This document shows positions 1 to 9,898 of a DNA stretch of 64,000 nucleotides, in pieces. This stretch comes from CAJXNP01 sp050305935 (lineage in GTDB: Bacteria > Bacteroidota > Bacteroidia > Cytophagales > Cyclobacteriaceae). Location of the stretch: contig JBNLGG010000006.1 in the NCBI GenBank assembly GCA_050305935.1, positions 1 to 64,000 of the forward strand, written 5' to 3'. The position numbers were made by a program, and so were the translations under genes. The notes under the pieces were generated by a model, which saw only the letters and a list, made by a program, of their open reading frames with translations, had not been told where the DNA came from and did no database searches. Positions within the stretch are counted from its first letter, which is position 1. Each line of letters begins with the position of its first letter.

Positions 1-2926
1 CATTTCCCAGGGTCTGGGTGTCAAGCTGTTTGTCAAATATTGTGGCTGTCACCACCCCATTGAAGGAATTGAAGACCACGTGGTTGGTATCGTATATTTT
101 GCCTTTGAGTTTAATTTTTTCAAATGCCGCCAGCGTATCTCCAGGTGATTTGATTGCATTTTCAATATCGGCTTCTATTTGGATTTCATTTTCCGGGAAA
201 GCTAATTTCATGCTTGGATCTCCCAGCAAGATAAAATTTCGATTTTGACTGCCCCGGAGGCTGTTGTTTTTTGTATGCATGAAAACGGTTCCAAGATCCT
301 GGTATTTTGAACCTTCTTTTTCAAAAATGCTCTCATAAAATGCCCGGTTTATCTCGTAATTTGAATTGGAATATACGGGCCTTGCTGTTGTTATCAACCC
401 AATTGCGCCGCCCAGGGGATTAAGTAACAGTCTTTCCCCTCCCGAGATGATAATAGGATCGTCATGTCTCCCGAATTCGCATGTGGCAGTTACAAAGAGT
501 GGAAGCCGATGATAGTTCTCCCATTTGTTGATCATCGAAATACTAAGGATGGTTTCTGAACACCACCGGGTTTCTGAACCATGGCCGGTGAAATTGAAGA
601 TCACCCCTCCTTTCTCGATAGAGTTATTTATTTTAATATTTGCTTCGGGAGCAGCTTCTCCAGATGTAGTAATCACCTGTTCAAAGGCGTCTACGTAGAT
701 TTTGTTGACATTAAAATTAGTGTAGGTAGTGTCGACAAGGGTGGCAAGCTTGTCGGCATCTCTTTGGTGTAAATTACCGTCACCATCGTCGGCGACGAAA
801 AATATTTCATTTTTCCATTCGCCAAGCGTTTCCGGATTAATGCTATAATTTATCAGTTTATCTACAAGAGCTTTTGCCTCCAGGTTTGTCTTTACCGGTA
901 GGCGTCCCACACCGATGTCCATCGTTTGATCTCCGGAAAAGGACTCCACCCATTCACCCTCGCCGTCTTCAAGGAATGCGTAATAATCATCAGAAGAATA
1001 GGAAGTCACGGGATGCAAGAAACTTCTGCTGCTGTAAAGAGGCACGAAATTAGTATTGTTTTTTGTTCGGGCTTTGTAATCAAAGGAGCCCCGGCCAACA
1101 AGTAGCAGGTTTTTGAGCTTCACTTGATTTCCCTTGTCATAAAGATATTTCACAAAGTCACGAATCGCTGATACGTCCTGGGCTCCGGATGAAAACTCAT
1201 TATAAATTTCATGGGTTGTGACCACCAAAACATCCAGGTTATCATGAGAAGTGCGATGGTCGGCAAGACGCTTAGCCTCAGTCAAAAAATCGGGGTGGCT
1301 AACGATGATTAAATCTGGCACGGGCAATCCTCTCAAGTTCTGATGATGGATGATACCAAGGCTAATTGGTGCAGGAGCTTTATTAGGGTTAAAAGAAATA
1401 AATTCCTTCAACTCAGAGGTCGTGGTCTTAAAAATAGCGGTACCATTGTTCAGTGTGAAAACCTGCGATTTTGGGTGAATGTGATCGGTCACGTCCCAAA
1501 TCATGTTGCTACTGACATTTGCTATTTGGAAAGTGGAAAAGGGATTGGCCAGGCTTTTTAAGGACCTGAATTTCATTTGCTCATTTGTCTGCCGAAGTTG
1601 TTTTTCACAGGAAAAAATAAAGTAGTTCAGGTAAGCAGATGACCTTCCGGTGTTGATTTTTTTGAAGGAAAGGTTAATAATGGTTTCATTTTTTGACTCC
1701 CCCGCCTGTGTGATTTCAAAGGACTCCGTTTCTAAAAACCCTTTTGTTAAATACGAGCCGACAGGAATCGCCGGAAAGAATACTTCCCCCAGTTTAACAC
1801 CATCGTAACTCACATCCATGCCAGTTTCAGTTTCACTTAAACCTACCGCCGAAACTGTGAGGCTGGCTACGCTACCGGGCACTATATTTTCAGTATTGAG
1901 AGAATAATTCCTCGACAGGATCGCATCAAACCGCTCGCCTACCCATTCTCTTCCGGACCTTAAAATATTGTTCTCGTCCAACTCGTGAACTTGCAGGTCA
2001 TTGTATGTATTTACCATTGGGAAGGTGCCGTCAATGTTTTCGGCAGTTGTTAATCTTAAGCCGTCCGCTCCCTCGGCAGAAATAAAGTAAAAGGTTGTAT
2101 CGCAATAAAGATTGTGGGAATATTGGATTTCACCATCATCATCAAAACCGACCGTGTGCTGTCCCGATCCATAAAACAGAACGTAATCTTCGTCATCAAA
2201 AATCCCATCATTTTCGCCAACCACCAGTATGGCGTTTTCATTTATACCGTCGTAACGGAAAGCACTATTTGCCTGGGGCAACATGCCGCCGCCATTACCC
2301 AGTATTTTTATTTTTCTTGGATTGATTCTGTCGGCATCAATACCTAATTGGTCTAAAAAGCTTTTGGTCAATTTATAGACGCCATCCTTCAGGATACCGA
2401 TTTTGTACCACTGGTTTTCCGAAAATGGAGAAGTGGCGATTCTTTTATCGTCAACAGTAGTTTTTGGCAGAAATTCCTCTTCCATGTAATTGACTGCAAT
2501 TCGTACCGACGTTAGTTTGGAAAAGCGCCCGGAGCTTTCATCGTGGCTCAGGGTGAAGATGAGTATTGATGATGTAATTTGACCCTCCAATTTAATATTT
2601 CTGAAAGAAATAGCAGGAAAGCCTGATATTAATCTGTCAATAACTGCTGACTCGTTTTCATTCGTCGAATCAAATTTTGCATCAACTATTTCAACCTTCT
2701 GAATTATTCTATTAGAAATACCATACTCGATCACAGGTAGATAATTGTATTCAGGTAGATAAAGTGCCGAAGCGACATCAAGCGTCAGAAAAGGACTTCC
2801 ATCAGCAACAGGTACGGCTTTTATGCCATTCCAGTCAATATTTACCTCAATGGTATCTGTTTGCTGTTGAGCATTCGCCAGGATTCCCAGGAATAAAAAA
2901 AATACGATCAATAAATGCCTTTTCAA
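1..2926 (-). CDS. porU: Type IX secretion system sortase PorU (partial, C-terminus beyond window)
   Basis: PorU is the C25-family (gingipain-like) cysteine peptidase of the type IX secretion system. It removes the C-terminal signal of cargo proteins at the cell surface and attaches them to the envelope. About 975 residues are visible and the frame runs off the left edge. The start is a TTG at 2926: no in-frame ATG precedes it and it leads straight into a signal peptide (KRHLLIVFFLFLGILANAQ). The catalytic dyad is readable: His782 in NFTGHGSETRW and Cys816 in TATCEFGRHD. The 34-residue spacing is close to that of the Porphyromonas enzyme. The gene stands alone on the minus strand downstream of pssA. 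A T9SS in this organism implies that some exported proteins carry C-terminal sorting domains, although I saw no clear one in this window. The family is assigned from the motifs and overall design. Confidence 0.9.
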   Translation of the reverse strand, partial: MKRHLLIVFFLFLGILANAQQQTDTIEVNIDWNGIKAVPVADGSPFLTLDVASALYLPEYNYLPVIEYGISNRIIQKVEIVDAKFDSTNENESAVIDRLISGFPAISFRNIKLEGQITSSILIFTLSHDESSGRFSKLTSVRIAVNYMEEEFLPKTTVDDKRIATSPFSENQWYKIGILKDGVYKLTKSFLDQLGIDADRINPRKIKILGNGGGMLPQANSAFRYDGINENAILVVGENDGIFDDEDYVLFYGSGQHTVGFDDDGEIQYSHNLYCDTTFYFISAEGADGLRLTTAENIDGTFPMVNTYNDLQVHELDENNILRSGREWVGERFDAILSRNYSLNTENIVPGSVASLTVSAVGLSETETGMDVSYDGVKLGEVFFPAIPVGSYLTKGFLETESFEITQAGESKNETIINLSFKKINTGRSSAYLNYFIFSCEKQLRQTNEQMKFRSLKSLANPFSTFQIANVSSNMIWDVTDHIHPKSQVFTLNNGTAIFKTTTSELKEFISFNPNKAPAPISLGIIHHQNLRGLPVPDLIIVSHPDFLTEAKRLADHRTSHDNLDVLVVTTHEIYNEFSSGAQDVSAIRDFVKYLYDKGNQVKLKNLLLVGRGSFDYKARTKNNTNFVPLYSSRSFLHPVTSYSSDDYYAFLEDGEGEWVESFSGDQTMDIGVGRLPVKTNLEAKALVDKLINYSINPETLGEWKNEIFFVADDGDGNLHQRDADKLATLVDTTYTNFNVNKIYVDAFEQVITTSGEAAPEANIKINNSIEKGGVIFNFTGHGSETRWCSETILSISMINKWENYHRLPLFVTATCEFGRHDDPIIISGGERLLLNPLGGAIGLITTARPVYSNSNYEINRAFYESIFEKEGSKYQDLGTVFMHTKNNSLRGSQNRNFILLGDPSMKLAFPENEIQIEADIENAIKSPGDTLAAFEKIKLKGKIYDTNHVVFNSFNGVVTATIFDKQLDTQTLGN

Positions 2927-3037
2927 CTCAATAGTTTTTTACCTGAATTTGCATTCCCAAAAAACAAATTCAGGATGAAAGTGAAGGTCGTCAAGCTGTC
3001 AGGATAAACTTTTGATATCGTTCAGATTAAAAGCCCT

Positions 3038-3045
3038 CAAATTTA
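3038..3045 (-). promoter_or_regulatory. Candidate -7 box for porU
   Basis: On the minus strand this reads TAAATTTG, an exact match to the Bacteroidetes -7 consensus TAnnTTTG, lying in the pssA-porU gap. I found no convincing TTG at the expected -33 distance, and the leader would be about 105 bases long, so this is only a candidate. Confidence 0.3.
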
Positions 3046-3087
3046 ACACATTAATACCACTTTGTGTGTAAAATGTAATTTATCAAC

Positions 3088-3768
3088 TTACTTTTTGCCC
3101 AATTTATTGTTTAAGAAAGAAAATGCCAGGTACAGAATAATGATTAACGGAAGGCTTAGCACCTGAAGGAAAACAAATAGAATGACGGCAATTAACAGAA
3201 GGTTGATCCGCCACTTGTCTTTTGCCCAGCTCAGGTTTTTAATTTTAAAGGAGAAAAGGCGGAATTCTGAGACCATAAGCAAGGAAATACAAATGGATAT
3301 CACAGATAGTGAACTTGTGTTGATAAGAAAATTGTACGTCACTGAATCCGCATAAAAGGGCAATCCGGAAATAAAGATCGCGCTGGCAGGGGTGGGCAAA
3401 CCGATGAATTCCGTTGTTTGCCTTTCGTCTATGTTAAATTTTGCCAACCTAAGCGCCGCAAATAAGGCAATCAAAAAAGGTACATAAGGTAATATTTCCA
3501 GATCCGTATATGGGATGAGGAGATGGTAAACAATAAAAGAAGGAAGCAATCCAAATGTCACCATATCCGCCAGAGAGTCTAGCTGCTTGCCCAGCTCAGA
3601 GTTTGCTTTGACCAATCTTGCCGCGAAGCCGTCAAAAAAATCAAACACTGTTCCAATCCAAATGGCCATCGAGGCAAAAAGGAGATTGCCTTCAAAGGAA
3701 TATTTTATGCCAATGATCCCGCTTAGCAAATTGCACAATGTCAGGATATTTGGGATTTGCTTTTTCAC
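3088..3768 (-). CDS. pssA: CDP-diacylglycerol--serine O-phosphatidyltransferase
   Basis: It condenses CDP-diacylglycerol with L-serine to give phosphatidylserine, the precursor of phosphatidylethanolamine, in the inner membrane. The protein has 226 residues and several membrane segments. The CDP-alcohol phosphotransferase signature is complete between residues about 43 and 68: DFFDGFAAR, then G, then D-S-L-A-D, matching D-x2-D-G-x2-A-R-x8-G-x3-D-x3-D. The start is a GTG at 3768; the frame opens directly into the usual N-terminal KKQIPNILTLCN of this family. The preceding metallo-hydrolase gene ends 3 bases upstream, so the two are probably co-transcribed. Confidence 0.9.
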   Translation of the reverse strand: MKKQIPNILTLCNLLSGIIGIKYSFEGNLLFASMAIWIGTVFDFFDGFAARLVKANSELGKQLDSLADMVTFGLLPSFIVYHLLIPYTDLEILPYVPFLIALFAALRLAKFNIDERQTTEFIGLPTPASAIFISGLPFYADSVTYNFLINTSSLSVISICISLLMVSEFRLFSFKIKNLSWAKDKWRINLLLIAVILFVFLQVLSLPLIIILYLAFSFLNNKLGKK

Positions 3769-3771
3769 GGA

Positions 3772-4422
3772 TCAGGCTTTTAACGCACAAAATGGGTTGG
3801 TCACTTTTTCTTTGCCAATGGTAGTTTCAGGCCCATGGCCCGGATAGACAACCACCTCATCGTCCAGCGTAAAAAATTTAGTATGGATGGAATTGATAAG
3901 TGTGTCAAAATCACCTCCTGGCAGGTCTGTCCTTCCTATGCTCCCGTCAAACAACACATCACCACCTATAACAAATTTTTGCTCCGGATGATATAAAGCG
4001 ATGTGGCCTGGCGCGTGCCCGGGAACGAACAGGACATCTAATTCAGATGTACCAAATGTGACTTTATCCCCCTCATTAAGATATTGATCTACTATCGCTT
4101 CCTCGTAGCCGCCGAATCCATACAGATCGGCATAAGCTTTTACAGCAAAAAGAACTTCCGTCTCTATTTTGTGAATAAACAATGGCACATGATGGGTTCG
4201 TTTCACATAGCTGTTTCCTAACACATGGTCAATATGACAATGGGTATTGATCAGCTTGACTGGTGTTAACTGATTGGATTTGATAAAATCATCGAGTTCG
4301 TCATACTCTTGTTTAAAAAAACACCCGGGATCAACGATGATACATTCTTTGGTGTCATCGTAAAGCAAATAGGTGTTTTCATAAAACGAAGGATTAAAAG
4401 TAAATGACTGAACCTTGATCAT
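3772..4422 (-). CDS. Metallo-beta-lactamase-fold hydrolase (glyoxalase II-like)
   Basis: A 216-residue cytoplasmic hydrolase of the MBL superfamily, closest in look to the short hydroxyacylglutathione hydrolase-like (YcbL/GloB-type) proteins. The zinc-binding signature THCHIDH lies near residue 60. Further metal-ligand elements are PGHAPGHIALY, GGDVLFDGSIGRTDLPGG and a late YPGHGPET. The substrate cannot be told from sequence; thioester hydrolysis is the family's usual chemistry. Its stop codon lies 3 bases before the GTG of pssA, so translation of the two is probably coupled. The ATG at 4422 faces the divergent oxidoreductase gene, leaving a gap of about 53 bases for both promoters. Confidence 0.85.
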   Translation of the reverse strand: MIKVQSFTFNPSFYENTYLLYDDTKECIIVDPGCFFKQEYDELDDFIKSNQLTPVKLINTHCHIDHVLGNSYVKRTHHVPLFIHKIETEVLFAVKAYADLYGFGGYEEAIVDQYLNEGDKVTFGTSELDVLFVPGHAPGHIALYHPEQKFVIGGDVLFDGSIGRTDLPGGDFDTLINSIHTKFFTLDDEVVVYPGHGPETTIGKEKVTNPFCALKA

Positions 4423-4475
4423 AAAAACATGTTTAAGATCACAAAAATGTTTTAAAATTGTGAAAAAACAAGTAG

Positions 4476-5555
4476 TTGGAGCACAATAAAAAGGTAGATT
4501 ATCTCATAGTAGGTCAAGGTATTGCAGGTACGATTTTAACTTACCAACTGATAAAAAGAAATAAAACGGTAGCTATCATAGACAATAAGCCAAGCGATAG
4601 TTCGTCGAGGGTAGCGGCGGGTTTGTTTAATCCGATCACTGGAAGGAAGTTTGTAAAAACATGGAAAGCAGACGAATTGTTTCCCTGTTTACATTCGTTC
4701 TACCGAGAATTTGAGACTTACTTGGGCGCGAAGTTTTTTCGCACTTGCGAGATTTTCAGGCCTTTTGAAAACCTTGGTGAGCAAAACGATTGGGATGGGA
4801 AAACAGCTAATGATGACTACAAGGATTATATAGAAGTAGTTCGCGACAGCTCGCTTTTTCCCCTGGTAAAAAATCCCCATGGGGGGCTGTTGGTAAAAAA
4901 TGGGGGTTTTCTTGACCTTAATACCATGCTCGATGTAGCCAGGGCAAAATTCTCCGAAAGTGTAACAGTTGTTGAAGAGACGTTTGATCCAACCGCGCTG
5001 AAAGTAAACGATGATGGAGTGGAATATGGAGATATTAAAGCTAACCGGCTGATAAACTGTGCCGGAAGCAACGCCAATATGGATCCTCTATTTTCCTGGC
5101 TTCCATTTCGATTGGTGAAAGGCGAGGTGTTACACCTTCAGTCAGATGAAAAGATTGAGCATATTTTCAACAAAGGCTGTTTCATTACACCTCCACTGAA
5201 TGGTGTGTGCAGGGCCGGGTCTACCTATGATTGGAAGGACCTGACCACTAAACCAACTGAAAATGGGAGAAACACAATAATGGAGAAGTTAAATGCATTA
5301 ATAAAATGGCAGGTAGAAATTAAGGATCATAAGGCCGGCATACGACCGGCCACTTTGGATAGGAAACCATTCATTGGAGTTCATCCCGAATTTGCAACTA
5401 TATTTGTTTTTAATGGTTTAGGTACAAAAGGTGTGTCTTTAGCGCCATACTTTTCAGAGCAGTTTGTCGGCTATCTTGAAGATGGTCTAAAACTTGATAG
5501 TGAAGTGGATATTAAACGTTATTATTCATTATATTACAATTCTTATACGTCTTAG
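4476..5555 (+). CDS. FAD-dependent oxidoreductase, DAO (glycine/D-amino-acid oxidase) family
   Basis: A 359-residue flavoprotein with an N-terminal dinucleotide-binding motif (YLIVGQGIAGTIL, GxGxxG) and the C-terminal FAD contact region of the DAO family (RPATLDRKPFIG, then NGLGTKG). It should oxidise an amine or amino acid; the substrate is not evident. The start is a TTG at 4476. An in-frame stop lies 3 bases upstream, and any later start would cut into the FAD-binding strand, so the TTG is the only sensible choice. The next gene begins 4 bases after this stop. It is divergent from the MBL hydrolase. Confidence 0.82.
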   Translation: MEHNKKVDYLIVGQGIAGTILTYQLIKRNKTVAIIDNKPSDSSSRVAAGLFNPITGRKFVKTWKADELFPCLHSFYREFETYLGAKFFRTCEIFRPFENLGEQNDWDGKTANDDYKDYIEVVRDSSLFPLVKNPHGGLLVKNGGFLDLNTMLDVARAKFSESVTVVEETFDPTALKVNDDGVEYGDIKANRLINCAGSNANMDPLFSWLPFRLVKGEVLHLQSDEKIEHIFNKGCFITPPLNGVCRAGSTYDWKDLTTKPTENGRNTIMEKLNALIKWQVEIKDHKAGIRPATLDRKPFIGVHPEFATIFVFNGLGTKGVSLAPYFSEQFVGYLEDGLKLDSEVDIKRYYSLYYNSYTS

Positions 5556-5559
5556 TATT

Positions 5560-8500
5560 GTGGTCAAAAAATTAAGTCTGAGTTCCCTTACGGTTTTACT
5601 GTTTCTTGTGGGGGCTTCTGTCAATGCACAACGAGCAGAAGTAGAGTTTGGAAAAAACAGGATGCAGTTTAAGAATTTCAACTGGAGGTACTACAGCACT
5701 GAAAATTTTGAGATTTATTTTTATGACGGTGGAAATGAGATTGCCAGGCTGGGCGCTGAATACCTGGAGAAAGAATTCGAAAAAATTACCGATGTTCTTG
5801 GGTACTCATCTTACTACAAAACAAAGATCTTTTTATACAACTCAATTTCTGACCTTCAGCAAAGTAACGTAGGGATCAACGAAATAGGCTTTGATATAAG
5901 CGGCCAGACAGACTTCGTAAGATCGCAGGTCGAGATTGCCTTTCCGGGCATTTTAGAAGATTATAAGTCGGAGCTCAAATTCAAGGTAGCCGACATGCTC
6001 ATCAACGATATGATGTATGGAGGAAGTCTTTCGGATATGTTTCAATCCTCCTATCTGCTCACACTTCCTGAATGGTTTATCTCAGGAGCGGCGGCTTATG
6101 TGGCAAATGGATGGGATACGGAAATGGACAATTTCATCCGCGATCTGATGAGGGATAAGAAGCTCAAGAAAATATCCTCCTTCGAAGGAGATGAAGCAAC
6201 TTTGATAGGTCAGTCCATTTGGAACTTTTTAGCCGAAAGATATGGGGAAAGCTATATTTCCAATATTTTGAACTTAACGAGGATAGTGCGAAACGAAGAG
6301 AAAAGCATTGCGGGAACAATCGGAGTATCTTATAAAAAATTTATTGCGGAATGGAATTCATATTACACCAGCCAGACCGAATTTGTGGATGAGAATTATG
6401 TTTTTCCTGGTGATGAAACGGTATTAGAATCCTACAACAAGTCATCACACAAATTCAATAAAATCAAGATATCCCCGGAAGGTAATTTCCTCGCATATTC
6501 AAAAAACACACGTGGACGATACAAAGTAATGGTGAAAAACCTGAGTACCGGAAAAGAAAGGGTGATCATGCGCTCCGGTTATAAGGTAATCAACCAGGAA
6601 GTGGACTACGACATACCTCTATTAAGCTGGCAGTCAGAGGGTGTGTTGGGTATCATTTACAATAAGTACGGTAGAAATTGGATTGCCCTTCATACGTTGG
6701 GTTCCGGCGTTTCAGTAAAAAAGGAATTGTCAAGGATCAATCAAATCAAGGATTTCGACATCGCGGTGGGTAGTAACCTGGCAGTTGTAAGTGCAGAGCG
6801 AAATGGAAGCAATGACCTTTATTTGATCAGCTTAAAAAGAAATTCGATAAAGCGGATTACAAATGATTTGTTCGATGATATAAATCCACGGTTTATACCT
6901 GAGACATCTTCAATCGTTTTCAGTTCGAACAGGACGACCGATTCCATTTACAGCGTCAATTCGTCAATCTTCGGGATATCGAATGTTCATAACATATTTA
7001 TTTATAACATAGATACAACAAAAAATGAAGTGTTCAGGGTAACAAATATGCTCAGCAAAAGCGTAAATCCCGTTTCTCCCAATGGCAACGAGATTTATTT
7101 CATAAGTGACCAGCAGGGCATCAATAATATTTTCAAATACAACCTTTCAAACAATTTATACTACCAGGTAAGTAATTTTTCCTCAGACATCAATGAATTT
7201 GACCTGTCGGTAGATAAATCACTTTTCACCTTTACCACCTATAAGGACAGAAAATCGAGCATTCATCTGATGAGGGATTATGCTATTGACCAGAATATTT
7301 TTACAGCCCAAACCAAGAGACAGCAATTTATAAATGCAAAAAGGGTAGCAAAAAAACTGCTGGAAAACAGAAAGAAAATGATGGGCCAACAGCTAGAGCA
7401 GGAAATTGAAAGGGAGGACAAAATTGAAGAGGACAGGAAGTCTTTGCTTGACAATTTCAAGTCGGACACCACAAAATTTATTGATACCAATAATTATGTG
7501 TTCGATAAGACAGCAGAAGAAACCCAGACGCCTTCCGGTGATCAATCGTCAGACAAAGGGCCTTCAGATAAGGAGTATGTTAATACTGATAATTACGTTT
7601 TTGATACAGATGTCGTAAAGTCCACGGACGAAACAGGATCCTTTCTGAGAAAATACCGGATGCTAAAGAAAGAAAAGGATTTGGTGGGGCCGCTTGACTA
7701 CAAAACCAGGTTTACGGCTGACAATGTCGTTACATCATTTGTCTTTGATCCCCTGATGGGATTTGGCTTAAATCTTCAGGCAAAAATGAACGACTTGTTG
7801 GAGGATCACAGCTTTGATGGAGGAATATTTGTTTCTACCAACCTGAGAAGCTCAAGTTTTTATGGGGAGTATAATTATTTGAAAAATCTGATTGACCTAA
7901 AAATACGGTATGAACGGAAGAATATATTTAGGGAGTTTAACTCTATTTCTGCCCAAAAATATAACCTGAATAAATTTGATGTTACGGCATCGCTTCCGCT
8001 AAATGTTTCTACACGCGTGGCATTGACTCCTTTTTATGCTTTTACAAAGTATTATGAACTGGATCCTTCAGGATACATTTCGCATCAAGTGTCGCCTTTC
8101 ACCTCCACCAATCAATATATGGGAGCCAGGGGCGAAGTCGTTTTTGACAACACCATTACTACCGGGCTTAATGAAATCCAGGGAACCAGGGGAAAAATAA
8201 AATTTGAACATTGGGAAGGTGTGAACGACGCCAGCCATACATTTTCAAATATTGAACTGGATATCAGAAACTATCAAAAATTGCACAGAGAATTGGTTTT
8301 TGCCACTCGCTTGTTTTACGGTAGGTATTGGGGTCCTGGTAAGAAAAAATATCTGCTCGGAGGGATGGATAATTGGATATTAAATGAAACGAAAAGTGAG
8401 AATACAACCGATGAAGAAGGTGTGGATGAACTCGGTTTTGAGTACCGGCAAGACAATTCAGACATCTTGTTTTTACAATATGTGACAAGTCTGAGGGGTT

Positions 8501-8889
8501 TCGACTATAACACATTTAATGGAGCCAATGCAATTTTATTTAATGCGGAGCTTCGATTCCCGATAATTAAATATTTCTATCGCGGCCCCATTTCATCTAA
8601 CTTCTTTAGAAACCTCCAGCTCATAGGCTTTTATGATATTGGTTCTTCCTGGACCGGGCCCTCTCCATTGGCCACGGTCAATAGCATCAATACCGAAGTT
8701 ATTAAGCCTGACAATTCTCCATTCCAGGCAACCATTAAGAATTTCAGAAACCCGTTTTTGCAAAGTTACGGATTTGGACTCCGCACAGTACTCCTGGGAT
8801 TTTATTCTAAATTTGACTTAGCATACCCAATAGAAGATGGGCTGCGTAAAAAGGCCAGGCTGTTTGTCACCTTGGGCTATGACTTCTAA
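5560..8889 (+). CDS. Secreted peptidase-MA-like / beta-propeller / outer-membrane barrel protein
   Basis: A protein of about 1109 residues, probably in the outer membrane. The best start is GTG 5560, which gives a clean signal peptide (VKKLSLSS... VGASVNAQ); an earlier in-frame start at 5494 would overlap the upstream gene by about 60 bases and push the signal inward. After the signal comes a region resembling peptidase-MA-like domains (YYSTENFEIYFYDGG..., LPEWFISGAAAYVANGW), in which the usual HExxH is absent. Next come PD40/TolB-type propeller repeats (residues about 270-590), then a charged coiled coil (about 590-650). The motif NYVFD occurs twice in a linker before a C-terminal beta-barrel ending in a short YDF terminus. 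This architecture is seen in other Bacteroidetes, but its function is not known to me. A hydrolase gene follows 12 bases later. Confidence 0.75.
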   Translation: MVKKLSLSSLTVLLFLVGASVNAQRAEVEFGKNRMQFKNFNWRYYSTENFEIYFYDGGNEIARLGAEYLEKEFEKITDVLGYSSYYKTKIFLYNSISDLQQSNVGINEIGFDISGQTDFVRSQVEIAFPGILEDYKSELKFKVADMLINDMMYGGSLSDMFQSSYLLTLPEWFISGAAAYVANGWDTEMDNFIRDLMRDKKLKKISSFEGDEATLIGQSIWNFLAERYGESYISNILNLTRIVRNEEKSIAGTIGVSYKKFIAEWNSYYTSQTEFVDENYVFPGDETVLESYNKSSHKFNKIKISPEGNFLAYSKNTRGRYKVMVKNLSTGKERVIMRSGYKVINQEVDYDIPLLSWQSEGVLGIIYNKYGRNWIALHTLGSGVSVKKELSRINQIKDFDIAVGSNLAVVSAERNGSNDLYLISLKRNSIKRITNDLFDDINPRFIPETSSIVFSSNRTTDSIYSVNSSIFGISNVHNIFIYNIDTTKNEVFRVTNMLSKSVNPVSPNGNEIYFISDQQGINNIFKYNLSNNLYYQVSNFSSDINEFDLSVDKSLFTFTTYKDRKSSIHLMRDYAIDQNIFTAQTKRQQFINAKRVAKKLLENRKKMMGQQLEQEIEREDKIEEDRKSLLDNFKSDTTKFIDTNNYVFDKTAEETQTPSGDQSSDKGPSDKEYVNTDNYVFDTDVVKSTDETGSFLRKYRMLKKEKDLVGPLDYKTRFTADNVVTSFVFDPLMGFGLNLQAKMNDLLEDHSFDGGIFVSTNLRSSSFYGEYNYLKNLIDLKIRYERKNIFREFNSISAQKYNLNKFDVTASLPLNVSTRVALTPFYAFTKYYELDPSGYISHQVSPFTSTNQYMGARGEVVFDNTITTGLNEIQGTRGKIKFEHWEGVNDASHTFSNIELDIRNYQKLHRELVFATRLFYGRYWGPGKKKYLLGGMDNWILNETKSENTTDEEGVDELGFEYRQDNSDILFLQYVTSLRGFDYNTFNGANAILFNAELRFPIIKYFYRGPISSNFFRNLQLIGFYDIGSSWTGPSPLATVNSINTEVIKPDNSPFQATIKNFRNPFLQSYGFGLRTVLLGFYSKFDLAYPIEDGLRKKARLFVTLGYDF

Positions 8890-8901
8890 TCAATCATTTT
8901 T

Positions 8902-9672
8902 ATGGGATTATTTTTTAGGGAAGAAGGCATCGGAGAGCCGGTAATTATCTTACATGGTCTTTTCGGTATGTCTGATAATTGGTTGACGATAGCCAGGAAG
9001 CTGTCAGAAAGCTACCGGGTAATTTTGCCCGATCAGAGAAATCATGGAAAATCCTTTCATGATGAAGTTTGGAATTACGCGGCAATGGTCCAAGACCTGG
9101 CCGACCTTGTCAAAAAACTTCGGCTGGAAAAATTCATTTTGGTGGGCCATAGCATGGGAGGCAAAGTAGCTATGAATTTTGCCCAGCAATTCCCTGACTT
9201 ATTGGAAAAACTGGTGGTCATAGATATTGCTCCGAGGTATTACCCTGTTCATCACGACACCATTATCAAAGCTCTTAAGTCCGTAAAAATTGATGAGATC
9301 ACTGCCAGGGCTGAAGCAGAAGATCAATTGGAAAAAATGATCAAAGATTGGGGGACAAGGCAATTTTTGATGAAAAATCTAGGAAGGAGCAGAGATGGGT
9401 TTTACTGGAAATTTAATATTGAAGTCATTAGCAATCATATTGAAAATGTTGGCGAGGCGATAGAGAGCACCACATGCGATGTGCCCGGCCTTTTTATCAG
9501 GGGCAGCAAGTCAGACTACATAAATGAAAAAGATGTGGAGCAAATCAAGAACATTTTCACAAATGCGTATATCCTAACAATGAAGAATGCGGGGCACTGG
9601 GTACATGCGGATCAACCGGAGGCTTTTTTGGCCACAATAAAACAATTTTTTGACTACGAAAGACCTATTTGA
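8902..9672 (+). CDS. Alpha/beta hydrolase (YbfF-like esterase)
   Basis: A 256-residue cytoplasmic hydrolase of the alpha/beta fold. The oxyanion motif LHGLFG is at residues about 17-22. The nucleophile elbow is VGHSMGGK (Ser near residue 79) and the catalytic His sits in NAGHWVHADQPEAF near the C-terminus. The length and these motifs fit the YbfF-type acyl esterases; the real substrate is unknown. It starts 12 bases after the barrel-protein gene and is probably co-transcribed with it. Its last 8 bases overlap the end of the convergent DUF2905 gene. Confidence 0.85.
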   Translation: MGLFFREEGIGEPVIILHGLFGMSDNWLTIARKLSESYRVILPDQRNHGKSFHDEVWNYAAMVQDLADLVKKLRLEKFILVGHSMGGKVAMNFAQQFPDLLEKLVVIDIAPRYYPVHHDTIIKALKSVKIDEITARAEAEDQLEKMIKDWGTRQFLMKNLGRSRDGFYWKFNIEVISNHIENVGEAIESTTCDVPGLFIRGSKSDYINEKDVEQIKNIFTNAYILTMKNAGHWVHADQPEAFLATIKQFFDYERPI

Positions 9673-9883
9673 ATTTATTGATCAGGTAGAGGATCAGTGT
9701 CAAAATGATACTGATAATTAAACTGGTGACAATGGGGAAGTGAAAAGAAAAATTATCCTTTTTTACGCTGATATCACCTGGCAATTTGCCAAAAGGAAGC
9801 CCCTTTCCAACGTAGATGAGGATACCCACAATAATTAGAATTATTCCTGTTACGATAAGCAGTTTTCCCATATTTTTAGTCAT
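9665..9883 (-). CDS. DUF2905-like small membrane protein
   Basis: A small protein (72 residues from ATG 9883; 68 if the ATG at 9871 is used) with two membrane segments: residues about 5-24 (LLIVTGIILIIVGILIYVG) and the last 25. The short loop between them contains GLPFGKLPGDISV, the hallmark of DUF2905. The function is unknown. A longer in-frame reading from TTG 9910 would run into the divergent methylase gene and is unlikely. Only 15 bases separate this start from that gene's ATG at 9899, so each promoter must overlap the other gene's coding sequence. The stop overlaps the convergent hydrolase by 8 bases. Confidence 0.75.
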   Translation of the reverse strand: MTKNMGKLLIVTGIILIIVGILIYVGKGLPFGKLPGDISVKKDNFSFHFPIVTSLIISIILTLILYLINKFK

Positions 9884-9898
9884 TCCGAACAATTTAAT

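Noticed and set aside
2056..2347. Several 60-77 codon frames on both strands within porU
   Set aside because: They overlap the intact PorU frame and have no recognisable content.
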